Below, in pieces: positions 50,779 through 62,600 of a DNA stretch of 64,000 nt; positions within the stretch are counted from its first letter, which is position 1; the number at the start of each line of letters is the position of its first letter. The position numbers and the translations under genes are program-made. The stretch is from Flavonifractor sp. An82 (lineage in GTDB: Bacteria > Bacillota > Clostridia > Oscillospirales > Oscillospiraceae): contig NZ_NFHG01000005.1 in NCBI RefSeq assembly GCF_002159265.1, positions 124,001-188,000 of the forward strand, read 5' to 3'. Under the pieces are notes generated by a model that saw only the letters and a program-made list of their open reading frames with translations, was not told the origin of the DNA and did not search any database.

Positions 50779-52824
50779 ATGAAACGATTGGGATCCTTGC
50801 TTCTCACCGGTGCGCTGGCCCTCTCCCTCTGGGTCCTGCCCGCCGGGGCGGCGGAGCCGGAGGACACGCTGGCGGAGACCGCCCATGCAGCGGCTCTGGC
50901 AGCCCAACAGTACGGCGGGGCTCAGAGCGTCCAGTACGCCCTGTGGCAGGACGGTGAGATCATCCTCACCGGCCACGCCGGGGATTACTCCCGGACAGAG
51001 AACCGGGTCCTCACCGACGATATCCTCTACGGCATCGGCTCGGTGAGCAAGGTGTACACCACCGCTGCCATCCTCAAGCTGTCCGACCAGGGCAAGCTTC
51101 GCCTGGACGCCCCGGTGGCCGCCTATCTGCCCGACTTTACCATGGCGGACGCCCGCTACAAGGACATCACTGTCCGGATGCTGCTCAACCACTCCTCCGG
51201 GCTGAATGGCTCCACCATGGCCAACGGCTTCCTGCTCAACGACCCCGACACCCAGGCGGCGGACACCCTGCTGGAGGAGCTGTCCACCCAGACCCTGAAG
51301 GCCGATCCCGGTGCCTTCAGTGTCTACTGCAACGACGGCTTCACCCTGGCGGAGCTGGTAGTGGAGGCCGTCAGCGGCATGGACTTCGACCAGTATGTCC
51401 GCCAGGCCCTGCTGGAGCCCGCCGGGCTGGAAAACACCTACTTCCCCGGTGACGACTTTGACGCCAGCCGCCTGGCCAAGACCTACCTCTCCGCCCAGGA
51501 CACCCGGGCCCTGCCCAATGAGTCGGTGGGGGTTCATGGCACCGGCGGTATCTACGCCACCGCCTCCGACCTGGCCGCCTTCGGCGGGCTGGTGTTCTGC
51601 GAGGACGGCACTCTGTCTGAGACTGCCCGCACCGCCTCCATGGCGGAGGAATACGCCAACGGCCTCTGGCCGGAGGACGACGAGGACGCGGTGGCTTACG
51701 GCCTGGGCTGGGACAGCGTCCACTGGTATCCCTTTGCCTACAGTAACATCCAGGCCCTGGCCAAGGGTGGCGACACCATCGTCTACCACGGAGGCCTGGT
51801 AGTCCTTCCGGAATATCACATGGCGGCAGCAGTTCTCTCCTCCGGCGGGATCAGCACCTATGACGAGATGGCTGCCAGCCAGATGCTCATTGCCGCCCTG
51901 GCTCAACAGGGGGTGACGGTGGATCAGACCACCCACACCCTGCCTGCCGCAGAACGTGCAGAGGTCCCTGCGGAGCTGATGGACTACGTGGGCCTGTACG
52001 GCGACTCCACTCAGGCTACCCCTGTCACCCTGACGGAGGACGGCGTCCTGTCCGCCGGCGGTTCTCCGCTGTACTACTACAGCGACGGCTCTTTCCGGGA
52101 TGAAAACCAGATGGTGATGGTCAAATTTGTAGAGGCAGACAATGGCCAGACCTATCTCTGGCAAAAGGCCTATGCTTCCGTTCCCGGCCTGGGGGAGCTG
52201 CCCAGCTCCTCCTATATCTACATGAATCTTCCTGACAATCCGGTCTCCCAAGAGGTCCAGTCCGCCTGGGACGCCCGCAGCGGCAAGCTCTATGTGGCCA
52301 TGAACCTGAAGTACACCAATATCCAGTATGCCCTGGCACTTCCCGTGGCCGGGCTGGCTACCGATCCGGTGAATATGCCCGGCTACATGGTCTTTGACCG
52401 CATGGTGGACGCCAACCACGCAGAGGGCGTGGCTCAGATTCCCGGACTGGATGGCCGGGACTGGCAGAATATTACCATGACGGAGCAGGAAGGTGTGGAG
52501 TATCTCTCCACCTGCGGCGGTTTCTATATGGATGCCTCTGCTGTGGAGACCCTCTACGGAGGCGCTCACTCCTGGTCCACCGTCCAGGCCGACGGCTATG
52601 CCCGCTGGTATCGGATCGACTCCACCTCCGCCGGAAAGGCCATGTCGGTCCAGTTGCCGGAGGAGGGCGGCTTCGCGGTATACGACGCCAACGGCACCGT
52701 GGTGGCAGCCTCCTGGGCCTGGGGCGATACCTCCGCCGTGTTGCCGGAGGGCGGCTGGGTGGTCTTTTCCGGCGCGCCCGACGCCCGGTTTATTCTCACC
52801 CTGACGGCAGAGGAAGAAAAGTAA
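50779..52824 (+). CDS. Secreted serine hydrolase (beta-lactamase / class C PBP-like)
   Basis: A 681-residue protein. A signal peptide (1-25, ending PAGAAEP) precedes a penicillin-binding-type hydrolase domain to about residue 390. The SxxK motif is GSVSKVY (about residue 88), the Tyr motif is YCND (about 182), and HGTGGIYATASD and KGGDTIVYHGG supply later elements. The C-terminal 290 residues form beta-rich domains of unknown role, perhaps substrate or wall binding. AAAAAGGAGG precedes the ATG. Family members include esterases, peptidases and D-Ala-D-Ala hydrolases; the specific substrate is not readable. It is the last gene before the tRNA-Arg gene. Confidence 0.9.
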   Translation: MKRLGSLLLTGALALSLWVLPAGAAEPEDTLAETAHAAALAAQQYGGAQSVQYALWQDGEIILTGHAGDYSRTENRVLTDDILYGIGSVSKVYTTAAILKLSDQGKLRLDAPVAAYLPDFTMADARYKDITVRMLLNHSSGLNGSTMANGFLLNDPDTQAADTLLEELSTQTLKADPGAFSVYCNDGFTLAELVVEAVSGMDFDQYVRQALLEPAGLENTYFPGDDFDASRLAKTYLSAQDTRALPNESVGVHGTGGIYATASDLAAFGGLVFCEDGTLSETARTASMAEEYANGLWPEDDEDAVAYGLGWDSVHWYPFAYSNIQALAKGGDTIVYHGGLVVLPEYHMAAAVLSSGGISTYDEMAASQMLIAALAQQGVTVDQTTHTLPAAERAEVPAELMDYVGLYGDSTQATPVTLTEDGVLSAGGSPLYYYSDGSFRDENQMVMVKFVEADNGQTYLWQKAYASVPGLGELPSSSYIYMNLPDNPVSQEVQSAWDARSGKLYVAMNLKYTNIQYALALPVAGLATDPVNMPGYMVFDRMVDANHAEGVAQIPGLDGRDWQNITMTEQEGVEYLSTCGGFYMDASAVETLYGGAHSWSTVQADGYARWYRIDSTSAGKAMSVQLPEEGGFAVYDANGTVVAASWAWGDTSAVLPEGGWVVFSGAPDARFILTLTAEEEK

Positions 52825-52833
52825 AAATTACTC

Positions 52834-52862
52834 TTTACAAACCAACCAACCTTTGCTATAAT
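52834..52862 (+). promoter_or_regulatory. tRNA-Arg promoter
   Basis: TTTACA (52834-52839), 17-base spacer, TATAAT (52857-52862), about 30 bases before the mature tRNA. Confidence 0.88.
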
Positions 52863-52892
52863 AATCTGGCACGTTAAATGAGCGTGTCAGAC

Positions 52893-52969
52893 GCGCCCGT
52901 AGCGCAATTGGATAGAGCGTCAGATTCCGGTTCTGAAGGCTGGGGGTTCGAGTCCCTTCGGGCGTACCA
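52893..52969 (+). tRNA. tRNA-Arg (anticodon CCG)
   Basis: 77 bases including an encoded CCA. The acceptor GCGCCCG pairs with CGGGCGT (G-U at the end), the anticodon stem TCAGA/TCTGA encloses the loop TTCCGGT, and the T loop is GGTTCGAGTCC. It reads the arginine codon CGG. A terminator follows at 52974. Confidence 0.97.
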
Positions 52970-52973
52970 CGAA

Positions 52974-53011
52974 GAAATCCTGCAACCACAAGGGTTGCAG
53001 GATTTCTTTTT
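52974..53011. terminator. Terminator after tRNA-Arg
   Basis: GAAATCCTGCAACC pairs with GGTTGCAGGATTTC around a short loop, followed by six T on the plus strand. Confidence 0.93.
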
Positions 53012-53084
53012 TGCTTTTGGGGATTGGTTTCCCTTATGTTTTCCCTTATAGCCGGTTCAGAACCGCTCTTTTTCCCCTTTTTAT

Positions 53085-56000
53085 TTAGCGCCAACCCATG
53101 GAAGTTTCATAGTTCAGAATCGTCTGCAAATTGGTCGCCTCATACTCGTTGAGGACAGTTATATCAAAGGTAGACGCTGTGAGGCCTTCTATCGGTACAT
53201 ACCAGGATTGACTGTCAAAGTAGGCCTGAATGTCCGTATCACTGAACTGACATCCATGGCGGGCATAGATTTCATTTCGAATCAGCATAATTCTCTGTCG
53301 GTCATAGAGTGCCAGTTGATCCTGGGTAATGTAGCTCTGATCCGTGGGCATCAGATATTCGTCACTCGTTTGAGTGCTCTCCATTTGCCCCATCCAGATA
53401 TCTCCCCAACCTGCCTTCTCGGCCTGATCATAGGTAAAGCCATAGTAGGTCCACTGTTCCAGCTGGGGGCTATACCAGACATCCGGATAGGTGGCACCGG
53501 GATCGGTTCCATAAAAGTACAGGCTCATCCATTCGTCCAGATATCCGCTGCTGTAGGCCTGCCAGAACGTGGCCTGATCAAAGCTGTCACCTATAATGTT
53601 CGCCTGAAGCATATCATTCATGTCCGCAAAAACAGGATAGCCGCTGCTGCTATTGTCGCTGCCCGGTTCTATCTGCGTAGCATAGGTGCTCAACGGGGTC
53701 AGCTCCACGGATGCGGCCTCCTGCCTTATCCTCTGCCGCAGCGCATCTACCTCTGCTTCATCGGCCGGCCGCAGATCACAGTTCTCCGCAGAAAGACCTT
53801 CCGCAATCTGCAAGTTTGTCGTACCGTTTGAGCCTATGTCAGATTGAATCCCACCCAGCAGAACCAGGTTTCCCAGGGAATCCAGACGATAATAATATTC
53901 CCAGGTGGTAATCCCCTCTCCATCTCCGATATGACCAATCTCAGCCAGACTGCCGTTTACACACAGATTGTACATATCCTTTTCATGGCTGGAGCACACA
54001 TGAACGATCTGGCTGTCTACAATGGTATACAGATCATAAAAATAGCCTTGCGACATAGTGGAGCCTCCAATCAGAAGTTCCTGTATGCCGTCCCCGTTGA
54101 TATCCAGACAAACATACCCATAGTCATCCAGATTCTGATTGTACAGGCACATGCTGCTCATTTCGCCCTGCTGAATCAGCGTATCATCTGCAGTGATTAC
54201 CATCGAGGCATATTGGGTCAGTACCGTCTCATAAAGAGGGTCTGGCGTCAGAGGCCGCAGCAAGACTTCCTTCGCTGGCGTCTGAGTTGGTTTGCTGCTC
54301 ACAATGGGAGCAGGTGTGCTTGCAACTTCGGATGTATCAGCCGTAGTGACCGGGATACCGTACTCAGCCAGAATTGTCATCAGGGCCACAATTACCAGCG
54401 CAATCACAACCGGGGGTATCCCCTTTTTACGTTCCGGCAAATCTTTTGTCAATACTGAGTGGAGTACCGTATTATCTATCGTCAGTTCCTTCCACGGCTT
54501 TGACAGATCACCATACAAGCCGGCAAAGACCACGCTTACCACAATGCATAAACCAGAGATCAGAATACCTTGCTTCAGGAAGAAGAGATTTGACACCGCA
54601 AGAAACAGGAACATCAAGCCCAATGTGGCGTATATTCCGGGCTTAACTCCCTTACGATAGCTGCGCGCCTTTGTTATGTTCTTGGGGTTGCAGGCTTCCA
54701 ACGCAGAAATATATTTCTCGGAGGAAGCGGTTCTTGCCTTCTCACGAATGAACGCAACTGACCGTTTGATGGCTGATGGATCGGTAATATCAGTGGCAAG
54801 GTAGAGCTCGTCAAAGGTCTTTCCATCTTCCGCAGACCAGATATCTTCAATACGTTTCTGAATTTTCTGGAAAAACGGTTCTTTCTGATCGTTTGGGGCA
54901 CCATAGGCAAGAAGGGCATCCTTTATCTTGTTGCAGGTTGCTTCATCAGCTTGCTCATAGCCATCACAGATGGACTCCATGTCGGCCTTCCAAATGTCAA
55001 TAATCCGCTGCTGAATTTTATCCAGGTAGGCATTCTTAATATGCTCCTGCGCCTCGTAATTATGGATGGACTGCTTGATGGCAAAGCATGTGTCCACACT
55101 GGCATTTTCATATCCTTTACAAATCCGGGCAAGGCAATCGCTTTCCAGCTTGTCCAGCGTGGGGCTGGAAGTGATATTGTAGTCCCGCATAATTGCGCGG
55201 ATCCTCTGCTTGGCCCTCTGCGCAGCAGCTTCCGAGCTGCGGTCTTCTTCCCTATACTCTCGCTCCAGAAGAGCCTCAAGCTTATCCGAAAGATCCACAT
55301 GAAATCGTTGCGCCAACGCAGAGATGGGCTTGCGTTCTTCCGGGTAATTTACAAAGATATATTTAACCAGTTCATCGCTCCAGGGGCAGAGCGTGATTGC
55401 CTGAACCAAAAGGGCTTTCCGCTTATCCGGAAGGTTCTTTGCATTTTCAAATAACGCAGCTGCACGTTCCGGGTCAAACACATTGCGAATGCTGCCCGGC
55501 CTGCGCTCATTGATCAGCTCGCTGTGTTCACCGAAAAATGCGAACATATCCTGGACAATGGCCTCAAAGAGCATATCTTTTGTTGCCTTCTGCCCATACA
55601 GACTTCTCTTGGCATCAGATGCCTCAAGACTTGTTCCCGCATTGCCAACCGCATTGAATGCGCTGTGCGCCATGCCGGACAGAAGGTTCATTCCACCCGC
55701 CATGGCTGCGCCCTTTATGGCGCCGCTGAATCCAAAACCACCGCCCTGCCAACGTCCGCGGCCCGCTTTCCGCGCCGCTCGATAATTCTCAATCTCCGCT
55801 TTTTTCTGATCGATGGCATGATATTTTTGGGAAAGAACCTGCAGTGCCTCTTCCGTCTCAGAAAAATCGGCGCACTGCCGCCAATATGTATCTTTGCTCA
55901 CATCATAAATATCATATTGGATCAACGTTTTATAAAGCGGCTCATATGCCAGGTCACCAATCATTTTTCCGGCAATTGACTTGTAGTCGTTTATCACACG

Positions 56001-56147
56001 CTCGATCCGTTTGCAGTTGTCATACCATGAAGAAAACATGGTTTGTGCATCCTGTACCGCGGTCCAGCATGCATACTGAAGATCAAAGTTACGTTCGGCA
56101 GGATTGTCAAAAATCACTTGTTGCCCAAACAACACATATTTTACCAT
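53085..56147 (-). CDS. Large membrane protein with C-terminal YARHG domain, unknown system
   Basis: A 1020-residue protein. The N-terminal part is soluble (FGQQVIFDNPAERNFDLQYA, SSWYDNCKRIERVINDYKS). A Gly/Ala-rich stretch follows at about 128-172 (GGGFGFSGAIKGAAMAGG), then charged helical repeats to about 495 (IQQRIIDIWKADMESICDGY and a near repeat IQKRIEDIWSAEDGKTF). Membrane helices lie at about 502-545 and 578-600, followed by a Thr/Pro/Ser linker. An extracytoplasmic part has a DINGDGIQELLIGG calcium-loop-like motif (about 682). The YARHG domain (RIMLIRNEIYARHG, about 945-1015) is at the end. Base composition is visibly more A+T-rich than the core genes. It diverges from an XRE regulator. 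Function unknown. Confidence 0.8.
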   Translation of the reverse strand: MVKYVLFGQQVIFDNPAERNFDLQYACWTAVQDAQTMFSSWYDNCKRIERVINDYKSIAGKMIGDLAYEPLYKTLIQYDIYDVSKDTYWRQCADFSETEEALQVLSQKYHAIDQKKAEIENYRAARKAGRGRWQGGGFGFSGAIKGAAMAGGMNLLSGMAHSAFNAVGNAGTSLEASDAKRSLYGQKATKDMLFEAIVQDMFAFFGEHSELINERRPGSIRNVFDPERAAALFENAKNLPDKRKALLVQAITLCPWSDELVKYIFVNYPEERKPISALAQRFHVDLSDKLEALLEREYREEDRSSEAAAQRAKQRIRAIMRDYNITSSPTLDKLESDCLARICKGYENASVDTCFAIKQSIHNYEAQEHIKNAYLDKIQQRIIDIWKADMESICDGYEQADEATCNKIKDALLAYGAPNDQKEPFFQKIQKRIEDIWSAEDGKTFDELYLATDITDPSAIKRSVAFIREKARTASSEKYISALEACNPKNITKARSYRKGVKPGIYATLGLMFLFLAVSNLFFLKQGILISGLCIVVSVVFAGLYGDLSKPWKELTIDNTVLHSVLTKDLPERKKGIPPVVIALVIVALMTILAEYGIPVTTADTSEVASTPAPIVSSKPTQTPAKEVLLRPLTPDPLYETVLTQYASMVITADDTLIQQGEMSSMCLYNQNLDDYGYVCLDINGDGIQELLIGGSTMSQGYFYDLYTIVDSQIVHVCSSHEKDMYNLCVNGSLAEIGHIGDGEGITTWEYYYRLDSLGNLVLLGGIQSDIGSNGTTNLQIAEGLSAENCDLRPADEAEVDALRQRIRQEAASVELTPLSTYATQIEPGSDNSSSGYPVFADMNDMLQANIIGDSFDQATFWQAYSSGYLDEWMSLYFYGTDPGATYPDVWYSPQLEQWTYYGFTYDQAEKAGWGDIWMGQMESTQTSDEYLMPTDQSYITQDQLALYDRQRIMLIRNEIYARHGCQFSDTDIQAYFDSQSWYVPIEGLTASTFDITVLNEYEATNLQTILNYETSMGWR

Positions 56148-56265
56148 ACCTCATTACCCTCTTTGAACTTGAATTGCGCCCTGCGCCCAGGATCGCAGAA
56201 TTCACAGAATATTTATATTTAAAAGAATACCATATATATCTATAGCTGTAAATAATCCCAGGATA

Positions 56266-56287
56266 TTTTGCTAAAGTTATAGCAAAA
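56266..56287. promoter_or_regulatory. Inverted repeat before the XRE gene, candidate operator
   Basis: TTTTGCTA and TAGCAAAA are exact inverted arms with a 6-base spacer, 18 bases before the XRE start codon and between divergent genes. Confidence 0.65.
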
Positions 56288-56304
56288 CAGATGGGAGCAT
56301 CGTT

Positions 56305-56604
56305 ATGGAGATAGGCAAGCGCATCACGGAATTAAGAGAAGCTGCCGGTTGGACCACCAATCGTCTGGCCAATCTGTGCGGACTTTCTCAGAGTTTCCTG
56401 CGTTCTGTGGAGTTAGGCGAGAAGGGAATTTCAGTGGAGAATCTCCAGCTGATCTGTGACACTCTGCACATCTCTCTGCGGAACTTTTTTGATATTCCAT
56501 CAGAGCAGGACACTGAGCAGGATCGGCTGCTGCGTCAGATTGCTGGACTAACGGATGACCAGAAGCAGGCGCTTGCCCTTTTTCTGGAGACAATGTCCAA
56601 ATAG
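56305..56604 (+). CDS. XRE-family HTH regulator
   Basis: A 99-residue Cro/CI-type regulator. The HTH is at about residues 5-60 (ITELREAAGWTTNRLANLCG, SQSFLRSVELGEKGISVENL), and a C-terminal helix (TDDQKQALALFLETM) probably dimerises. There is no phage gene beside it. It is divergent from the YARHG protein gene with an 8+8 inverted repeat between them, so it likely represses both. A GGGAG ribosome site precedes the ATG. A long perfect hairpin follows its stop. Confidence 0.92.
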   Translation: MEIGKRITELREAAGWTTNRLANLCGLSQSFLRSVELGEKGISVENLQLICDTLHISLRNFFDIPSEQDTEQDRLLRQIAGLTDDQKQALALFLETMSK

Positions 56605-56650
56605 AACAGAGGACCCGGGAAAGCACATGCTTTCCCGGGTCCTCTGTTTC
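56605..56650. terminator. Bidirectional terminator after the XRE gene
   Basis: A 20-bp perfect stem beginning AACAGAGGACCCGGGAAAGC with an ACAT loop and T/A runs, shared with the convergent surface-protein gene. Confidence 0.93.
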
Positions 56651-56682
56651 AATGGATTGGTTGTTGTGTGCCTGAATACGCC

Positions 56683-59600
56683 TTAGATAAGGCTCTCCAC
56701 AAAGCGCATAAGGATGGTCGCTACCTCGGCACGGGAGGCAGAACCCTGGGGATTCAGCTCCCCGGCGCCGTTGCCGGTGATGATACCCTCGTCCACGGCC
56801 CACACCATAGCCCGGACCGCCCAGTCGCTGACCTTATCCCGGTCGGGATAGTCGGGCAGATCCTTCTCCACCATGGGGCTGCCGGCATAGCGCCACAGCA
56901 TGGTGACCAGCTGCTCACGGGTCAGGTCGGCCTCCAGGTTGGTGCCGTCGGATATACCCTCGGCCACCGCCCAGGCAGCGCCCGCTTCATACCAGGTGGA
57001 ACCGGTGGAGGTGTCCACCCCATCATAGCGGGCCAGCATGGTGAGCATCATGGCCCGGCTGGTGATAACGGTGGGAGAGAACGCAGCGGCGGCAGTCCCG
57101 TTCATGAGGCCGTTCTCATAGACGTATACCACGGCGTCGTAGAACCAGTCCTGCTCGGCCACGTCGGCGAAGGGCAGCTCAGGCTGCTCAGGCTCCACCA
57201 CGATCTCAGTGAAGGTGGCCGTCACGGTCACCTTGCCGGCAGGCATCTTAAAGGTGTACTTGTTGTCGTCCTTCTGTGTGATGGTTACCTTGCCGCCGTC
57301 CTTGTCGGTGACAGTCAGCTTCTCCAGCTCATAGCCCTCGTCAGGCTTCACAGTGATGGTGACGGTGTCGCCCTTCTCGGCACGGGCGGGGGACACGGTG
57401 ATCTTGCCGCCCTCGGCCTTGTCCACGGTGACCTGGTAGCTTGCGGAGGACGAGGAGGAACCGCCGCTGGGAACATCAGGTTCGGGCTCAGGCTCAGGTT
57501 CAGGGCCGGGTCCCGGCTCCCCCGAGTCTTCCACAACGCCGGTATCCTGAACATCAGCCTGTATTTCCGCATAGGTAGTCACACCGGCGGCCTGGGCTGC
57601 GATGGCAGCTCCCGCAGAAAGGGGCTGTTCCAGATAGACGCAGAAGGTAGTGGCACAGGGCTGGCTGTCCTCCGGATCCTGTGTAACCGACCAGTCTGCA
57701 TCTACCGGTACCAGATTCCCTTCTACCTGCCGGCCATTTACCGTCACGGTCAGATCGGTCAGGGAGGAGAGGAGTACCGGCCGGGTAAACCGCAGGAATA
57801 CCACGTTCTGGCCGCTGTAGGCAGAGACCGTCATATCGGCGGGCTGCTTGGAGACCATTCCCAGGTTAACTCCGGTCTGTACCGGAGGCACCGGCAGCCA
57901 GGCGCTACAGGCTGTCTCATAGCCCCCGGCAGTAGCGACCACCTGCCACCAGCTGCCGTTGGGTACCATCCACAGGTACTGACCCAGCGCGTCGGTGGTG
58001 AGAACGCTGGTCTGGGCGTAGTCCCCAGCGTTCCACAGGTCTGCATCAGTGCCGTCGGCCGTGCTCGCCTGATACAGTGAGACTGTCACCCCGGACAGGC
58101 GGTTGCTTTCGATGCCCTCGTACACATAACCGGAGGGATCGCCCAGGCCGGGCCCGTCAATGTCCTGGGTGCGCTGCTTCTTTTTGCGCACATTTTGGAA
58201 GGTTACCGTGGTGTTCGCCCCGGATTCAGGGACAGTGACCTGCTTGACCGCTTCTACGGGGTAGTAGCCCTGGGCACACCAGGTCTCTACCACCTGGTAG
58301 CTATGGCCCGCCACAGCGGGGACCACCACAAAGCCTGCCGGGCTGGTGGTAAAGCTCCGGGTGCTGCCGTCATACAGATCAACGACCGAGTAGCCCGCCA
58401 CCTTGGAGGCCCCATCCTGAATTGCCTTCTGGATGACGAAGCTGGCCGGCGTGTATTTCAGGGTGACGATCTTCCAAATCTGATAGTCCTCCGTAGAGCC
58501 GGTGTAGGTGACCTTCACCTGGAACTTCCGTTCCTCATTCGCCGTGATGCTCAGCTTGCCCTTAGAATCCAGACTTACTCCTTGAGGATGATCTACCAAC
58601 TCAAACGTATAGTCCTCCGGTTCGAAGATCTTTTCTCCATTATGGATGGTCTTGCCGCCCACCTCTGCTGTGAAGGACTGGAACAGTAGCGTCAGATCCA
58701 ACAACTGAGTTAGGTCACTGTTAGACTGAACATACATGTCTTCCTCAACGGTCTTGAATCGAGTGGGCATGACGTTAGCACCCAGCTGGAAGATGGGGAA
58801 GGATGCCTCATAGAGGGACTGGCTCCATTCCAGGGCAGGAAGAGCCCTTGCTAGTTTGATCGAGGCTGTCACGCCAGCATCTACATCCAATGTACACGTT
58901 ACCAGCAGTTCCGCTTCCAAGCTGTTTGAGCCAGGGGCATTGGAATAGGAGGCTGTACCATGTCCACCGAAGGTGATGGTCGGACCTGCAGTTACATATA
59001 GCCCCGCATCGATCACAGCCCACAGCTCCACACCTGCCGAGGCGGTCAGTGCAGCAGATGCTGACGCCCGAAGATGGAGTTCCATATTAGCAGTCACGGT
59101 CTCTTCTTTGGGCTGGCAGAATTTCTGGAAGCCACCGTTTTGGGTATACAAGAGACCATCGACCTGGCCCTGGGTCAGTTGGCTGTGTAGGACCAGTTCG
59201 CCGAAAAAGGAGACGTCGGTCTCCAGTTCCAGAGAGGCATAGATAAACAGTCCGGGCACGTTAGTAGGGATGCGGAACTCGCCCAGAGGGATCCCGGGTT
59301 CAGACTCATCATCGCCGCCTTCCAGATCTTCCAAGAATTGCTCAACTGCTGTTTGACCGAAATATTCTTCGATTTTTGCTTCAGCGCCCTCATCTGGTGC
59401 CTCTCCAATGGTGACGGAGATGTCGATTTCCACGGTCTCAGTTTGATCTCTGGTCAGGTATAGGGACTGAAGTTCACGGTTCTCCAACGTAATACCAAAA
59501 TCAAACCCCTGTCTCAGTTCATAGGAGAAGACGCCCTTTACGGCGGTCTCCGTTTCCTGGTCGAAGGGGAGTTTGGTCGTCATACTGCTTTCCACAGTGA

Positions 59601-62600
59601 TCACGGGTTTAAGGATCAGGACGGGATGGGTCAACGTTCCTTCCAGCCCCATTTCCAGGTCAAACGATACCGGAAGCTCTTCTACGTCCTCGTAACCGTT
59701 CTCGTCTGCATAGGTGGCCACAGCGCTCCGGAAGGCTCCGTAGGTCTCGGTCTCCATAAAAGACCGGACAATCGCAGCCTCATCAAGACCCTCGAGAATC
59801 AAATCATCTGGATTTAAGCTGGCGACCTTATTAACATCCAGCGTCGTATAGATATCCCCCAGGCCCGCCTCCTCATAGGTATAGGTGTTTTCGGCCTTAT
59901 CTGTAATCACAATGGCCGTCCCGCCATCGTTCAGGATCAGCACATCATTCACCTTATAGGAATTATCAGTGGAGGTGAACGTATTACCCGAGAACGTCAG
60001 CGTGGCCGGGTCTACATCATCATGAACAACGTCAACTGATATATATTCACAAGTACTTACACCTATCTTTTCACCGCTGATCTGGATGTACAGGGTGTCA
60101 TACCCCGGATAGTCCGGGAAGGTGCCGCTCTCCAGGTGGGCCACATACAGCTCACCAGATGCATATTCGGCAGAGACAATGGTACCGCTGGTATCTGTTG
60201 AATAGTTGACTGCTTTTCCGGCGCTGACGGTCAGGGTGAGTACAGCCCCATCAGAAATCTCAAAGGTAAAATCCGTATCTTCGCTTAGAAAGGCGCCGTC
60301 GCTGTCATTCTCCTCCACTTCTTCCCGTTCCGGCACATCTATGGGAGTCTCCTCCGGCTCCTCAGGCAGGACGGTACCGGCAGGCATCCACTCAACCCGG
60401 AACCGCTCCGGGTTGGGAACGTTTACACCGTCATAGTCGTGCTGCCCCATCCAGGTGCCGGTGGACGCGTCATAGGCCAGAGGTACCTCGGTCTCCTCGC
60501 CGGTCCAGTCGGTGGTGACCACCGTCACGTCCTCCACCTTGTCAGGGGTGCCGCTGTCCCCCACGAAGTCCACCGCGAAAGTAAAGGTAGGCAGGTCGGG
60601 CCAGTAGGTATAGAAATTCTTGTTGCGGGTGCCATTCTGGTAGTTGATGACAAAGGTCTCCTGCACGTTAGGGTCGGCGGAGGTCTTGCCATGGATCCAG
60701 TTGGTCATGGTCAGGGTCTCCACCTCGGCATTGTCCGGGGCATAGTCCAGGGTGAAGGGATCGCTGGTGGTCACCGTTTGACTGCCCTGGGTGACCACGG
60801 CATGGATGGAATGACTGCCTGTCCGGTCCTCTATCTGGATGGTAGTACTCCAGCTGCCCAGGCTGTCGGCCGTAGCCATGCCTATGTCGGTCTCCCCCTC
60901 ATAGAGGGTCACGGTGCTCCCAGGCACGGTATGGCCGGACACCGGGATACTGGTGCGGTTTACCTGAGTGGGCAGGGACAGGGTGAGGGCGCTGACAGAC
61001 AGCTCCATGGATTCTGAATGGTTTTGGCCCCCGTCATTCACCACAGCAGTGATGGTATAATCACCGGCTTCGGAAGCCACAGCACTGAAGCGGACGATGT
61101 CGCCGTTTTTCACACTCAGGGAAGAAAGGTCCTGCTGGTCTGCGGAGACCGCCTGCCCGTTGACTGTCACGCTGCCTTCCTGCAATTCAATGTTGCTCGG
61201 CAGGTCGAAAGAAATCGTGCCGCTGCCGGTCATAGCCAGGGCGGTACGCACGGTAAAGACGGTACCCGCCGTCACCTGCCCGCCGTTGACCACCTCCATC
61301 AGAGCGGCGTAGGGGCTGGCTCCCGGCGTGCTGCTGATGGTGACCGTTTCCTCGGGATAATAGGCAAAGTTGTACTCAGAGCCGAAGTCAGACACGTCCA
61401 AGGCGGTCTCCTGGCGGTTCCCGCCCACCGCGTGCATCCCGGCACCCAGGGTGACCACGTTCGTATTGCCCGTCCGGTCCATCACTGCGAACTGCGGGGC
61501 AGTCAGGGTAGTGGTGCCCCCCAAGAAGCGGACCAGGCCGCCCTCACCGTAGATGGCCTCCCGGCCGTACGTTCCGCTGGTAACGGCGTTGATGGTTCCG
61601 CCCAATACCGACAGGCTGCCCAGAGGCATGAGGGAGATGGCAGCGTTGTATCCTTTTTTGAGGTTCAGGCTTGTGTTCTCCCCGCTGACGGTCATCTCGC
61701 CCCGGAGATTGATAGCGCAGTCCAGTCCATTGGTCTCAAAGGTGCCGCCGATGATGTTAGCCTGCCCGCCGGCCATAACCTCCAGGCCCACCGCCCCATA
61801 CCGGTCTCCCTTGTCGGGGGCATCGGCGGCGCGGCTGATTCGTACGGTGCCGCCGGTCTGGGTGAAGGTGGTCCTCTGCTGCACAAAGATGGCCTTGGCA
61901 TTATATATATTTTGAAAGACCAGCTCACCGCCGGTGACGCGAACCTCGCAGCCGGGGTTGATGCTGAGCAGCTCGCTGTACTCTTCCCCACGGTTTTGGG
62001 CGTCAAAGCATACCTTGCCGCCCTCCACCGACAGGGTCGCATTGTTGATCAGGGCAAAGAAGCTGTCCTGCGCTTCGTTCTCCCGGGGTGTAACATTCAG
62101 CGTACCGCCATTCGTCACTTTGATGGTGGTAGCCGTGATCTCATCGCCTGCGGCCTCTTCGTTCCGATGATTATCCCCGTGCATATGGATGCGGTTGACG
62201 TTGACCGTGCCGCCAGTTCCGATGGTGGCATTGCCCTCGATCAGGATCCCCATCCAGCTGCTGACAGCATTCAGGGTGGCGTTTTTTTCCACCACCAGGT
62301 TCATGCGGCCGGAGAAAGCGCAATAGCCATACTGACCCGCCGCCTCATCGGCCCAGTAGCCGCTGCTGCTCTCGGCGGTGACAGTGGCTCCCCCGGTAAT
62401 GGTCAGCGTGTCGGGGATCTCTGCATCTGTACTCTCAAACCAGACGGCGTGCTGTGGAGAATTGACCGTCAGTGTGCCGTCTCCCTGGATGGTTGCGGCG
62501 CTGCATTGGCCAAAGCGCAGCGCTGTGTCCATCTCAGAAGCGGAACTGTCTGGCAGACTGATGGTATTCGTGCCCACCAGCTGAATGACCAGACTGTCCA

